The notes under the pieces were generated by a model. The model did not search any database. It saw only the letters and a program-made list of their open reading frames with translations, and was not told where the DNA came from. Both the position numbers and the translations under genes were made by a program. This document shows, one piece after another, positions 25,897-39,100 of a stretch of 64,000 nt of DNA. The stretch's first letter is position 1, and each line of letters opens with the position of its first letter. Origin of the DNA: Helopsaltes ochotensis (taxonomy: Eukaryota; Chordata; Aves; Passeriformes; Locustellidae); NCBI GenBank assembly GCA_013400155.1, contig VXBM01000001.1:593964-657963 (forward strand). The letters run 5' to 3'.

Positions 25897-28800
25897 GTGG
25901 CAATGATATGGATTCTGTAACAAAGAAAACGAGGCAAGATGGATCAGAAGTTACTGAAAGACGTAAGGAGGATATTTTTAATTTTTGTATCACAACCTAG
26001 AAATCGCAAAAGTGAATGGCCATTTCTGTAAGGGGTTAAATGCTGACCAGAGGTCCAGGACTAAATTCTGCTTCTGGCCCTGGTCTCTGTGTAAAGTCAG
26101 AATAAGGAATAGGATGGGCCAAGATCAGACATTTAGAGACATGTATCACAACCTGATTGTTTAATCAAATGATTACCCTGTGGTAGCATTTCTAACCAAT
26201 AGTGCAGACTTTGGGATCCTGCTCCTACCTCTGATATCAATGCCCTGGGTGGCCTAGAAATTGTCTGGTGGCTTTGTGTAAAACAAGTTAATTTTCTACT
26301 GACCTTATGAGAATTAACTAGTGGGAAGCTACTGAGGGGTCTGACCATGGGCTTTGCTGTTACAGCAATGCCTGTGGTTCAGAAGTGCCCAGAAATTTTA
26401 CAGGGATCTTGTACAGAAAAAAATCTTTCATGGCAATCATGTTCTTATTCAGAGCTAGAAAGACCTGCAGAGAAACACAGCATTGTGTGATAATGAGCCT
26501 ACAGCTACAGCCCCAGGCAGTGCGGTCTTAAGGGACTTTTATTTAAAAGAGTCAATCTCCTTTGAACAAGTCATGCTTTTGGATGAAGAATAGGTAGAAC
26601 ATTGATCCAGTTTGGTTCTATTAACATGCCATTAATTCTGCACCCTTTCCTTCTCCTAGTTATTACAGAGACTGTAACCACAAGACTGACATCCTTGCCA
26701 CCCAGTAAGTAATTCCCAGTCATTGCATTGCTTCTGTTTGGTGCTCTGTGCCTCTCCATGCTATTTATTTGTCTGCATTATTTCCATAAAACCCTGACTG
26801 CACCAGGTCTTAGTGCATAAAGATCTGCACCCAAAGGAAAGCAATCTTCAGAAATGCCTTTCTCCCAAAAGACTTGTTACTGGAGAGGAGTAGTATTTGG
26901 GGACCTGTCTGGGTATTATCAGAAACAAAGCCTCATATTCTACTAAGACTAGAAGACCAGACTCTGCAAAGATTTAAGTCCAGATATAGGGTCTCCAGTG
27001 GTGATTGTCTGATGGGAACAAGGATCAAAAGTGACGGGTCTGCAGGTTCCACTACGGGGGCTGCAGTGTGTCGTTTCCCTGTCATCTCACCCAGTTGGCA
27101 ACAGTGAGTGAATCTTTTCAGTAATGTCACAGGTCATTACTAACTCTGCAGAGAAGTACAAGCTCCAAATAGGGAAGAATCCTCCCACCATATCCTTGAT
27201 TAGTTTGCTGGAGCTGAGTTGGCAAGGAATTGCATTATCATCTCATTTATGGTGAGGATTAACAGGAGTATCCTTCAGTCTGTGTATGAAGCAAAATTTT
27301 ACTGCAAACCTGCTGGCTGGGGAATATGAATGCTTGTCTGCTCTGCCAAGACACTTCTCTGCACCTCTGATCTCTCACCAGATATGAAACTATGCTTGTA
27401 ATTGAGTTTGTGGACAACTTTGGGTCCCTCCTGCCTTCTCTTGCAGTGTCCTTGCTCTTTTATCTCCTGTCTGGAGAGAATGTCTCATTTTGTGCTCATC
27501 TCTTTCAGAAGGAGGGAGCAGCAGTGGGCTCAAAACATCATCCCACACTGGAGGGAGTGGAGTGGAAAAGCGGTCGTACACCCATGGGAGCAGCTATGTG
27601 ACCTCAAGTAAGGAATGACAGCATTGCCCAGCAGGAAAGAGAGAGCAAAGGCAGCAGAAATGGGCTGAGGATTCAGGGCAGGGATGTAGGGTGAGCCAGG
27701 GGTAAGAAAAATAGAATTTATGAAAGTAGAAGTGGCAAATACATACACAAAGAGATTTCTTCCCTAAAGCTGGGTTTGAGAATGGTTGAATAAATGGCAA
27801 AAGTCCTGTTTCCCACAGGGAAAACCTAATTTCAGGAGAAAAACAACAAAAAGTGTCATTCCTACTGTTTTTAAGTCATTCAGCAACTGAATTTCCCTAC
27901 TTTCAGTTTTTCCAAATCACAGTCTTTCTGACCATTTTTGTTCTAAAGACAGTTTGATTAATCTTTTTGTTGATCTTGCTGAGGGTAGAATATTATTAAA
28001 GAAATTCCTAGAAAATGGTCTCTTATGTTTGTGTGTCCATGGCTTTAGCACTTTGAACACTTTGCCAGGTTTTCTGGACGTGGTAAATCAGTGTGTGCTG
28101 CCTACTCCATAAAACCAGGATTCTTCTGTAACAGCATTCTTTTCCCAGCTGTTAGATTGTCATAACAAAGGCTTCTAAAGATTGAGCTACCTGGCACATT
28201 TCTCTGTCCCCAGTGGGACTGACTGTATAACTCTCCCTCTGGAAAACATTCTCTGTGCGCCAAGGGAGCTGACAAGCCAAAGGGAGTGAAGTACACTTAG
28301 CAAGCTCAGTGGGAGAGTTAGCCATACCAAAGAGATCTGACAGACACCTGCATGCCAGTTAAAGGCCAGAGTGTGGGGTCACTTTGCCTCAGGGCACATG
28401 TGAAGTAACTCAGTGCAGATGTTGGTGTAATTGTCTGGACTGGCACCAGTGGGAGAACTGAGCCCAGTCCTGCAAACTCAGAGGACCATGCGGGATTACA
28501 GTCTTCCTTTGATTTCTTTTCAGTATGGGGAAGAAGAGGAAAGAACCTGAACTTCAGAGATACTGAGTTCTTGGAGTTTCACAGAGCATTCTGTAGTCTC
28601 TTCTTTCCCACTTTCTTGCAGAATGCCTTTAACGAAGGCCTACTTGTCACGGTAGTTCTTTCTGCTGAATTACATGGAAAAGTTACAGAATGAAACAGGT
28701 CCTTTTAGAGGGGAAGTTGGCATGTTGAGATTAAAAGGACACACTTTATGTAGGGATGGGTAAACAATATCCAGTTTGATCCTGTTGATCAGCATAGATA

Positions 28801-30104
28801 GGTTGCAATTTATCCCAGAGCTTCCTTTTTGCTGCACCTTGATCATACTCCAGCATTAGATTTTGTGTAAGAGTATGAAGACATTAATTATGGCTGCTCA
28901 GTTCCTCCTCCATAGCACTGATGTGAATTAGGAGGGAAGTTGTTTCTTCTGTCTGCATATAACAGCTACTAATAACCTCCAGGCTGTCTTGGGCCTGACA
29001 CATACCTCAATCACTCCTCCAGAAAATGGACTAAGTGGGAATGTGGATAGCAGCTTTATGGGAAAGTGGACTCATCTCTGCTTTCCATTATCTCCTAAAC
29101 TGAATCCTTCAGCACTTTGAGTTTGGTTTAACAATCTTCCAGTTTTTGTAGCCCATGTCACGTAACACTTGAGTTTACAAGTGAATCTAAGCAAAACTCA
29201 GCATCATTCAGAGCTAGATTTGTTCCTCCTCTCAGGTGAGATGGTTTGTTATTGCCCTAGGCCAGAACCTGGTTTCATGCCTATCATTGACAAGATTTGT
29301 TTTGAAATCACAGTGATAAACAATACTCCTCTCTGCCCTGAATGCTGAGGACAGCTAGAGTTAGACCCTGATATTGTTCTTGTCCATCTCTAGCTGTGAA
29401 ACACCAATGCAAGTTTTTCCAGCTCAGAAGACCGTAACATAAAAAGCACCCAGGGCATCCAGAGTGTACTACCAGGGCTTCTGTTCCCTTTGCTGAGGGT
29501 GTTTTGTTTTAACTATAGGTGGAAGTGGTAGATTGAATTCAACATCATCAACCTCCAGCTACAGACGAGCCCCGTCTCCCAGCTCTACTCTCACCAGATC
29601 ACCTGGCTCAACATTTGAAAGAAAAACCTATGTCAACCGCCATGCAACGTATGAAGGTATGACAGAACATGCCATAGAAGGGAGGCAATGTGCAGTGCAC
29701 TCTGAGGTCACATTAGAGCAGAATTGTCCCCAGTTCCATTGTGGTTTTTCTAGAAAATAAGCCATCAGGGACACATTTTAATGATTAAGTCCTATTTATC
29801 CTATTTTAGGAATGCTTGTTCCTAAGAGGAGTTGTGACATACATTTGTTGAAAGACATTAGCAGCTCTTTCATGTGAAACCTGAATAGGTTTTTTTTGGT
29901 TTTTTGTTTTTTTGGTGGTTTTTTTGGTTTTTTTGGTTTTTTTTAATGGAAATGTTTGCTGCCCACTGAGATTAAACAGTTGCCAGGAAGACATGTTTTG
30001 AAAGCTTTTAATGGTCTTGTTCAAAGTAATAATGAACACCTTTCTGTTCTTTGCAGGGAGCTCCAGTGCCAACTCTTCTCCTGAGTTTCCCAGAAAAGAT
30101 TTTG
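25897..30104 (+). CDS. COL17A1: COL17A1 coding exons c1-c5: cytoplasmic head, residues 1-128
   Basis: Exons: c1 25897-25962 (11 nt of 5' UTR, then ATG at 25908), c2 26660-26704, c3 27509-27607, c4 29519-29656, c5 30057-30104. The product starts MDSVTKKTRQDGSEVTER, continues with TETVTTRLTSLPP and a Gly/Ser-rich KGGSSSG segment, then TSSYRRAPSPSSTLTRSPGS and FERKTYVNRHATYEGSS. In the human protein this region binds beta4 integrin and plectin and is rich in phosphorylatable Ser/Thr; the Ser/Thr/Arg-rich character is kept here. An ATG at 25903, five bases before the start, opens a five-codon frame (stop 25918-25920) that overlaps the true start. A T/G simple repeat lies in the c4-c5 intron at 29889-29945. 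Confidence 0.93.
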
Positions 30105-33100
30105 GTATGTCCTTTTTAGAGCTGTTCCTCTGAATGTTATGGCAAGGTCATGTGAGTCGATGACCATAATGGCTTTTTGCACATTGCTGTGTCCTGCTCT
30201 ACCTTTGCTACCTCTGTACTGGGCTGTCATGCAGCTCCTTCAGAGGAATTATTTGGGATTTATATTAGCAGCTGAAAGTCAAGTCTCTAGCTGATCATAT
30301 TCAAACAGAGGCTGCATACTTTTTATCTGCTACTCTCAGCTGCTTTTGTGATGCTCCCTGTATAATGCAGGGCAGGAGAAGACAGCCATGGGATACTACA
30401 TAGCATTGCCTTCACCTTCCAGAATAACTGGGAGAGCAGCTGAAAGCAAGAAACTCCAGACTCTTAGGATTTTGAGTTATTACTGGATATACTTTTCCAG
30501 TAGCTGATTTCTAGACTTCATCAAGTATATATGGAAAAATGAAGTGGCTGTCAAGTGATATATTTACACAGAACATTGTCAGCAGCTGTTAGCTTGTCCT
30601 GTCCAAACTCTGAGATGCTGATTTTACTCAGTGAAGATAGTGAAACATTATGATCAGGTCACCTTTTGGCTCATAGAGGAGATAGGGTTTCCCGATATCC
30701 ACATTGGTCAGTGGGGTCGAGAGGCCTCTTAACTTCCTTTTGGCCATTTGAAATGGGACATCACCATCTACGAACTACATTTCTCTGCAGAGAAAGAAAC
30801 AACATCTAGTCCAGAAAGGCTAAAAGTGCTGCTGATTCTTTAAGATACCTTATGGTCTAAAGGGGGCCTGGTAAAAACTCTTAATGGTTCAATTCTCCCA
30901 GCTGTGTTCCAAGAAAGTTACTGTCTGAATATAAGCACCCTGAGCAAGATCAGTGTGCTGATTTTCAGAGGTGTCACAGGCAGTAAAGACTAATACGGCT
31001 TTTCTCTCATTGCTGTTCACAGCATCCGCCTCTACAAGAGGGAGAAGCCAAAGTCGAGGTAAGTGATGCTGTTCTTTGAGAAGCCTCCTTTTTTCAGCTC
31101 AGCATAATTCAGGTGTGTTAAATAGACCTGTTCTTCAGCTGGAATCCACCAGTTTACATGTAGAGCAGTCAGTGAGGTATGTGGAGCTTCACATTTCAGA
31201 TGTGAACTGTGAATCTGTAAGCAGTTGTTTAAACAAGCTTGGTGTAAAAATTTACCTTAGTGAAGGTCATGGTGGTTTGGATGTGTCAGAAAGGAGGATC
31301 TACTTGGAAACCTGAATGTCAGGACATAGTCTTCCATCTTGTTGCTTCACTACCATAACCTTAGTCCATCCATGCTCTGGGACCAGCCTCTGACATATTT
31401 ACAGTAATTGCATTCATGCTTCTCCTGCTGTAATCTGTCTTGCAAACCATGAAGCCATACCCTGAAATAATCTCATGCTGGTAGGAAGGAGATGGTGAGG
31501 AAATTGCAGACTTACGGTGGTCTGTGTAGCCAGCTCAGTGTAAAGCTCTGCATTGTTTAAATCATTCAGCTCTTCTAATAATTTATTAACAGTGCTGGGA
31601 AAAGAAGGATTATCTTGGTCTCCAAGAATGTAGTATCTGTTTTTAGTTGCTTGAAGAGGAAACTATTATGTCACTTTATTCAAGTTAATTTTAGCAGTGG
31701 GTATAAATCACAGCGTGGTCTTGTACAGTCGTCCTGAAGAGTGTCACATTCCCCATTATTCTGCCTCAGTTCGTCACAGTCTCCTCTAGCACACTACATA
31801 CCTGAGCTCCCAGCAGAGCTAGGCCATGCATAATAAAGTAGACACCAGAGAATCAGGTCCTGCTTCTCATATTACTTCAGAAAATAATTCCAATCCATCA
31901 TCTTCTCCACATGAATGCCAAGATAGTATTTCTTTTCTAGTGCATGCACTGTCAGATTTCATCATGAGGAGCATCTATCACGTTCTGACTGGTCACTTTG
32001 CTTGTGGAAAGCAAGTTTAAAGGCTTACCCCAGCCAAATCACAATAACTTTGTAGTTTCTTGTGCTGGACAGTAAAGGTCCAGTAAAAGTAAGGTAATAA
32101 TATTGAGTACATTCTTTTGGCTCTCTAATTTTTTTGTTCAGAAGGACGGTAAAAATAATATTTCTGATGAGTGGGAACATCAGTCTGATTGAGGACTGCA
32201 TAATTAGACCTTCTGCATATCTGACAGTAGCAGCATTATTGACTTCAGCAGAGGCCATCAATGAGTGAAATATAATTTCTGGGAATTTAAAGTAACAAAA
32301 TGTTCCCCCAAAACAAAAAGTTTCCCAAGCCTATTTGCAACCAATTCACATGGGCCATGAGTACTGCTCAGATTAAGCAGCAAGACAGCAAGGTGGAACA
32401 TAGACAACAAGAAGGAAGGAATTCACTTCAGCCTAAAGATTCATTCCCAGCCCAGGGCAGAATTGAATCTCTCTCCATATTCATGATCTGCTTTTTATCT
32501 TCCCAGAGAGTGAAATACGTGTCCGACTGCAGAGTGCATCTCCCTCTGGCAGATGTAAGTTATTCCAGGGGTATTAGGGATAAAATAGAGGGTGTTGCTG
32601 CTAGAGTTATGTCTTTTCTTGTTAAGAACATTAAGAACTTTCTGGACAAGGAAGCATGTTGTGGGCTAGGTGGTGCTCTTGCAAAGATGTGAAACGGTAC
32701 GTAGTCCTAGAAACATCCTCTGGAGCTTTGTCATTAACTGGCACCCCCAGAAAGTAACAACTTCATAGGCATGCAGATAAACTCCACTGAATGATGTAGA
32801 TCCAGAGCAAGATTACAGATCAATGAAACGCTGGTTTTTGGGTAACTCTGGACACTTGCTTTTCCTGCTAGGGACAGAGTTGGATGATGTGAAACGTTTG
32901 CTGAAAGGAAGTCGATCTGCCAGCTGCAGCCCTACTCGGTCACCATCCAGTACGCTCCCGATACCGAAAAAGGCCGTGGTGGAGACGAAGATGGTCACTG
33001 AGAGCTCTCAGTCAGGTACTTGGCCTTCAGCAATGTTTCAGTCATTCCAAACAGCATTTACCATAAAAAGTACTCAGTTGCTAAGAGCATCCAGATAAGA

Positions 33101-36100
33101 ATAATGGTGTCCCTGTACAGAAAAGGGGTCAGAATGCTGAAAGACTGTCCAGCTGTTGCCATAACAAAAGCCATCTTGGGTATCTTTCTAGTGACTAGTC
33201 TAATTTCCAAAAAAATTAGTCCATTCTTTCTGCCACTAGCTTCAACTCAGAGGTATTTCTAGCAGATATAAGAGCTCTAAGCAAATGTGTCTGAGAGTGA
33301 TTTAATCTCTTATCTTCAGGTGAGACAGAGATAGGACTGAAGACAACATTTCAGTGAGTGGTTTATTAGTCATACCATATGATAATAACTCATCAGGAAC
33401 TGTATGAAAAGACAAGAGGGAATGGCTTCAAACTGAAAGAGGGCAGGCTTAGATCAGATTTAGGAAGAAATTCTTTACTTTGAGAGTGGTGAGGCACTGG
33501 CTCAGGTTGCCCAGAGAACTTGTGGATGCCCATTCCCTGTGTTCCAGGCCAGGATGGATGAGACTTTCAGCAACTTGGTCTAGTGGAAGGGGATCCCTGC
33601 CTATGGCAGGAGGCTGGAGCTAGATGATCTTTGAGGTCGCTTTAATCCCAAACCATTCTATGATTCTGTGATTCTATAACCAAACTGGTACTTAATACAA
33701 CCTTTTTTAGTTATTTATACACCTCACAACAGGGCTTGAGGAAGTGTTATTGACATTGACTCCATTGTCTTCCACCAATATCTAAGAGCAATCTCTTTTA
33801 TCCTACTCAGAGCTCCAGTCCTGTCTGAAACAGAATTTTAGTCCAATACACTAGACCCAATCAGAGACATGTGGGAAGCAAAAGCCATACATCCCATGGC
33901 CCAGGGTGATTTATTAATGGAATGGCAGACCAGGGTGGTTTATTCCGGTACCATAACATCTATGAGCAATGAAATCTCTTCAGGGTGTTTTGTGAATGAT
34001 CATGCTGTCAGGTCAATCTTTATTCCATTGGTTAAAATTTGTGTGGGCTGTAATCAGCTGCCATTTAAGGTCAATTATGCCATGCTAACCTGGAGTCACT
34101 GGGTTGACTCTACAAGGGCAATTGAAATGTACGTTTTTTGCCCTATAAACCTGCAGTGCATGCTAAGCCACAGGCCTGGCCTCATTGAAAAACCTCCCTT
34201 CTGTCTGTTTTTTTACAGTGTCGGGAACGTATGACACAACCATACTGAATACTGCCCTCCCTTCATACATGTGGTCCTCCACGCTGCCTGCTGGATCGTC
34301 CCTTGGTGGATACCACAACAGTTCTTCCTTGGTCAATGCCATGTCTCACTCTACAGGATCAGGTATGCTCCCTGGGTTGCCCAGGTTTGAATGATGGAAC
34401 TATCCTGAACTGGGTCAAAAGCAGTTATTTTTGCAGAGCACAAGCTAAAATGATTGAAAATCAAAATAGCAAGGAATATGCTTGATTTTTTTTTTTTTTT
34501 TGCCTTTGTCAGTTCAGTAAAAGGGTGGTTTGTTATCAGAATTTTCAAGATTTTTTTCCTCTGTGCAATTATTGTACATTATCATTACTTGCATTTCCAA
34601 GTTGACTCTTAATTTCTGGGACTGTGCCACTGACCTTGGGTATTGGATTTATGATTTGAGAGAAGTAATAACATTTCACTTCCTCTTTTGCAGTTTTTGG
34701 TGTTCCAAATAATCTGGCTCCCAGCAATCATACTCTGAACGCAGGCCTGAGCTCTTCCTCTACAGGTTAGATTTTTCTTCCCTTCAGACTTTGACAGCAC
34801 TGTATTTCTGCCAGACAAGTACAGTGAAATAATACCTATATAGCAGTTTCTCTCCTATTCCTCATCTGAGTGTCAGCAGCTCTTTGTCCCTCCTGCAGAA
34901 ATGTCCATGCAGCCACGAGAGTGGCCTCACAATGTAACTCGAAATAATGTTTCAAAATAGTCACCATTATTGTCCTGGGCCAACAATAACAATACAGCAA
35001 GGTGAACTAAGTTCCAAAACATTTTGTGAGGCCTGTGATGCCTCCAGAAAGATGGTGAAATTTGTTGGGAGAGGTCATTGTTTTTGTATCACTGATTTTG
35101 TTTGGGTTTTAGCCAGAATGCCACCTGCACTGCAGGACTCCTATAACCATTATTGCAATGTTTTTCTTTGCAGTATTTGGAGTTCAAAACAACCTGTCTC
35201 CAACCTCATCTTCTGCAGCCCAGAATGCTACAGCAGCCTCTGCAGGTCAGCAACAAAGCCTAGAGAAAGTGTGAAGGTCACCAATGTGTGCTTCCTTCTC
35301 CCACTGTTTCTGTGGTAACTAGAAAGTTCATCTTGACAGAGGCCCCTCATCACTGTCTTGTGTGGCACCGGGTGGTATAAAGGGATATTGAAGAATACTT
35401 CCTTTGCTTTACATGTACAGGAACAGCTCCCAGTGCTGATGCACTAGAAATTTGTTTGCTGGGGAAACGCTTGGTTGTTTGAGTTGTCCTAGGAACACTG
35501 AATGAGAAAAGAGTTTTGAAATGCTCTGGTGTGTGTAGATCCCTTGTTATCCTTTATCTCTGTCATTGTTGGATTTCTTCTTTGCAGCATATGGGATGAA
35601 GAACACTTCTCAGAGCAACACCATGGCAAGTACTGGTGTGTCTGCCTCAGCAGGTGAGTCATTCCCGGGTGTTTAGGCATGGCCTCGTACAAGCATATCA
35701 TAAAAATGAGTTGGAGCACAGCTGAGTGACACTCAGGTGCAGAACTTGTCACTAGCCAAGTCTCCTACCAGTACTTTTCTGAAAAGAAAGAGAGTTAGAA
35801 CCTAAGAATGAGCAAATGAACTGGTTTGATTTAGATCTCTGTAATAATTTCGATTGTTTATTTCTGAGCTATTTCTGCTCAGCAGGCAGAAAACTGGATA
35901 GAAGAGCACAGGTGTGAAAATGTAGGTCATTTGAATCCAAACATATGCAAGTTTGCTCTTAAAAATAATTTTTCAGTGTACCAGCTTCAACCACTCAAAA
36001 ATGAAGGAATTGACTTATCAGATTATGGTTTTTTAATGAGAGAAGCCCTTTGTCCTTGAACAGTTAGGATTCATCCTTTCTAGCTCTTTTCTGCAACTCT

Positions 36101-39100
36101 GAGAGTTATAAATTAGACTTTTTTTTTCTTTGTGTGTAAAGAAAGCCAAGTTTGCCTTGTAATCCAAGGACTCCCAAAGATGAGACTTAAAAATAGATGT
36201 AAAGACCACAGACGTAATGATAACATTTCTAATAAAGGTTTACTCCAGGTTCTGCTAGATTAATGGAATAATACCATTCTATTTATCTTGATTTTCAATA
36301 TTGTGTCAGTGTGCAAAAACATGTTTGTACACCATTTCAGACATACTTCATAATGCCTAGTGGCACAAGAGGGGACCACAGTGATGGTTTTGAACCTTGT
36401 TTGGCCTGTGCCAAACCTCAGGAAACTGCAGTTCAGCGTCTCCTAACCCTGCCTGGCTCCCAGGATATGGAGTGCTTTGTGCTCAACAGAGTAACTTGGC
36501 AGTGTTTGATGGGCTCCTGAGCTTGAACTGTTCTGGCTCTGCTGAGCCCTGAATCTCTCTCTCAGGCTGTGTTTCTCTGACTCCACAGGAAGGGTGTTTG
36601 AAGAGCAAAGAGCTCATTGTGCAAATCACTTCTACATATAATTGAATTCCAGATGTGTTCCATTTCTGGCAGCAGGAGCTCCCCTGCTAGTGAAATGCAC
36701 ATCTCCAAAGAAACCTAATGACATGCATGGCTCTCCTGTCACCTTTAGTGACCAGTATGTCTCTTACAGGGCTGTTTACTGTAGTGGTAGCCCCAATCAC
36801 AATGTGACCACCTGTTTTTATGAATAAAAGTGATGTGGCTTGTAGTTATGGACCCAATGGCCCACACTCATCTCCTCTTTACCATCTTTTACAAATGTTC
36901 CAGGAGGAACTGTTTTGAGCTCTCAGGGAGATGATGTTCTGCGCAAAGATTGCAAGTTCCTGCTGCTGGAGAAGGAGAAAGCACCAGCAAAGGAGATGGA
37001 GCTCTTGGTGATGACAAAGGACACTGGCAAAGTCTTTAGTGCTTCTAACACTGGGCTTAATGGAGGTAATGTCCCTTTTCCAGGACATATGGTTATTCTG
37101 AAGGCAGAGAAATGGAGACTGATCTTAAGGGAAGTTCAGCATCCAGGACACTACACCTGGCTTGTACATCATACAAGAACCCCTGGCAGGCAGGCAGCTT
37201 TTAACCATGCCAGCTGAAACCTGGGTCTGGCTTTTGCATTTGGATCTCCAGAGTGTACCTTGGGAGAGTGGCTCCATAGCTCAGGAGCTTTGAGAGAAAA
37301 AGACCTAGGTCTGGTTTAGACAGGCAGAGCTATTGTGTCTTCCCAAGAAAAATATGCCTTTTACCAATGGAAGAACTGGTTTAACTTGTGATGTAATGTT
37401 TCTAATTATATTCGGTTCCTGTTCAGGATCTTTTGCAGAAGACACCTTGAAGAAAGAGAAGCAGGGATTTTCCTCCTCTTATGCTACAGATACTGGCCTA
37501 AAATCAGATGCAAATGGTAAGAATTTGTTCCTGGGGAAACGCAACAGAACTTTCTCCTTCTGCCTCCATTACTACCTTTCCCTTTAAAGCCCACACTCTA
37601 AATTTAATCATGCACTGAAAGACTAGTAAAATCTCTTTTACTGTTGTTAAAACAGGAGGGCTGAACTCCATGCCAAAAAGGGACAAAGAGACTTATGCAG
37701 GTAAGTGATGCAACTCAGACTTTCTTTGGAAGAAGCACCAAAGCACAATATACAAAAAAGCAGTTGTTCTTGAGGGACATGAATGATCTCTGACCAATGA
37801 GTCAGAGGGAGGGAATGTTCAGGAGGCTACCAGAAAAATTGGTACCAGTGATTTGATTGTAGATGAGTGGACAGTTGGGGTATTTTTTTATGACTAGAGA
37901 AAATCAAGTAGGTGACAGTCCAGCTGCATCCTGCTACTGGGACGGATTTTTGGGGAAGAGAGGGCTCAGAGAGGCCATGCTGGCTATTGCTGTCATTTAT
38001 GGCTCAGATCTGTACAAAAACTTTACCCCTCTGTGATCATGTTTTCCAGCTGTTATTTTAAAATGCACTGAGTTTCTGTCCCCTGTTTGAATTCCGTTTG
38101 GAAATACTGTTCCCAGCTTCCACAGGGACTAGAATTACACTCACTATGTAGTGAGTGGTGTAAAGATTTTTTCCACAGCTCTTTGTATAATGGATCAGAC
38201 CTTGATAATCCTTATTGTAAGAGATTCTTAACTCTGAAGTCAAGGAACTCTTCATTAACTGGGAGATTGCTCCTTCCCCCTTCCAGAAATACGAAGTGGT
38301 GATGCAGGAGGTGCAATTGGATCAGCACCATCCTGGTGTCCCTGTGGTTCCTGCTGTAGCTGGTGGAAATGGCTCCTGGGTTTGCTTCTAGCCTGGTTGT
38401 TTCTCCTTGGATTGCTTTTTGGACTCATTGCTCTGGGTAAGAAATAACTGTGGAAGAAATTGTTGAATGGGCAGAGGGTTTAAGCTGGGAACAAGCCCAA
38501 GCACCAGAGATACCAAGCCAGAGAACTGAGGAAAACATTCAGCTTGATGGTTACTTGCCACTAAGATATTACAAATGGATAGAAAGAATGGATAAGGAAT
38601 ACAGTCTTTGAGGAGTTCTACAGTCTTGGGGTGAGTAGGATAGGAATGTCCCTGAGATCTGAGGTCTACTTCTCTGAGACTCACAGATTCCAAAGTTGCC
38701 ATTTAAATCCCTGCTGGGTTAAAAAAAAAAATACAAAGAATTCTGCAAAACTCAGTGGCCATAGCTTCGTGACACAGTGTTGCCATGTTCCTGCAATAGC
38801 ACCAGATATTTCAGGATGTGCATATCTGGCAGCATGTTCCCTAGCATTTTCCTTTGACATTCCAGCTGAAGAAGTGAGAAAGCTGAAATCTCGTGTGGAA
38901 GACCTGGAAAAAATCAATGGTGGCCTCCTGGCAATTAACCAAGGGAATACAAAACTAGAAAAGGATGTTTCAAGAGTAGACTTTCTTCATGGTAATGCAC
39001 CTTCCTCGACCTTCCCATATGAAAATGAAGAATCAGTCTGGTTGATGGTGAAGAGCAGACTGAATAAGGAAATAGAACGAGGTGAGCAGAATCAAAAAAT

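Noticed and set aside
34186..34394. An ATG-initiated frame spanning exon c9, suggesting an internal start
   Set aside because: The ATG lies in the intron before the acceptor at 34218 and the frame continues the upstream exons in phase.
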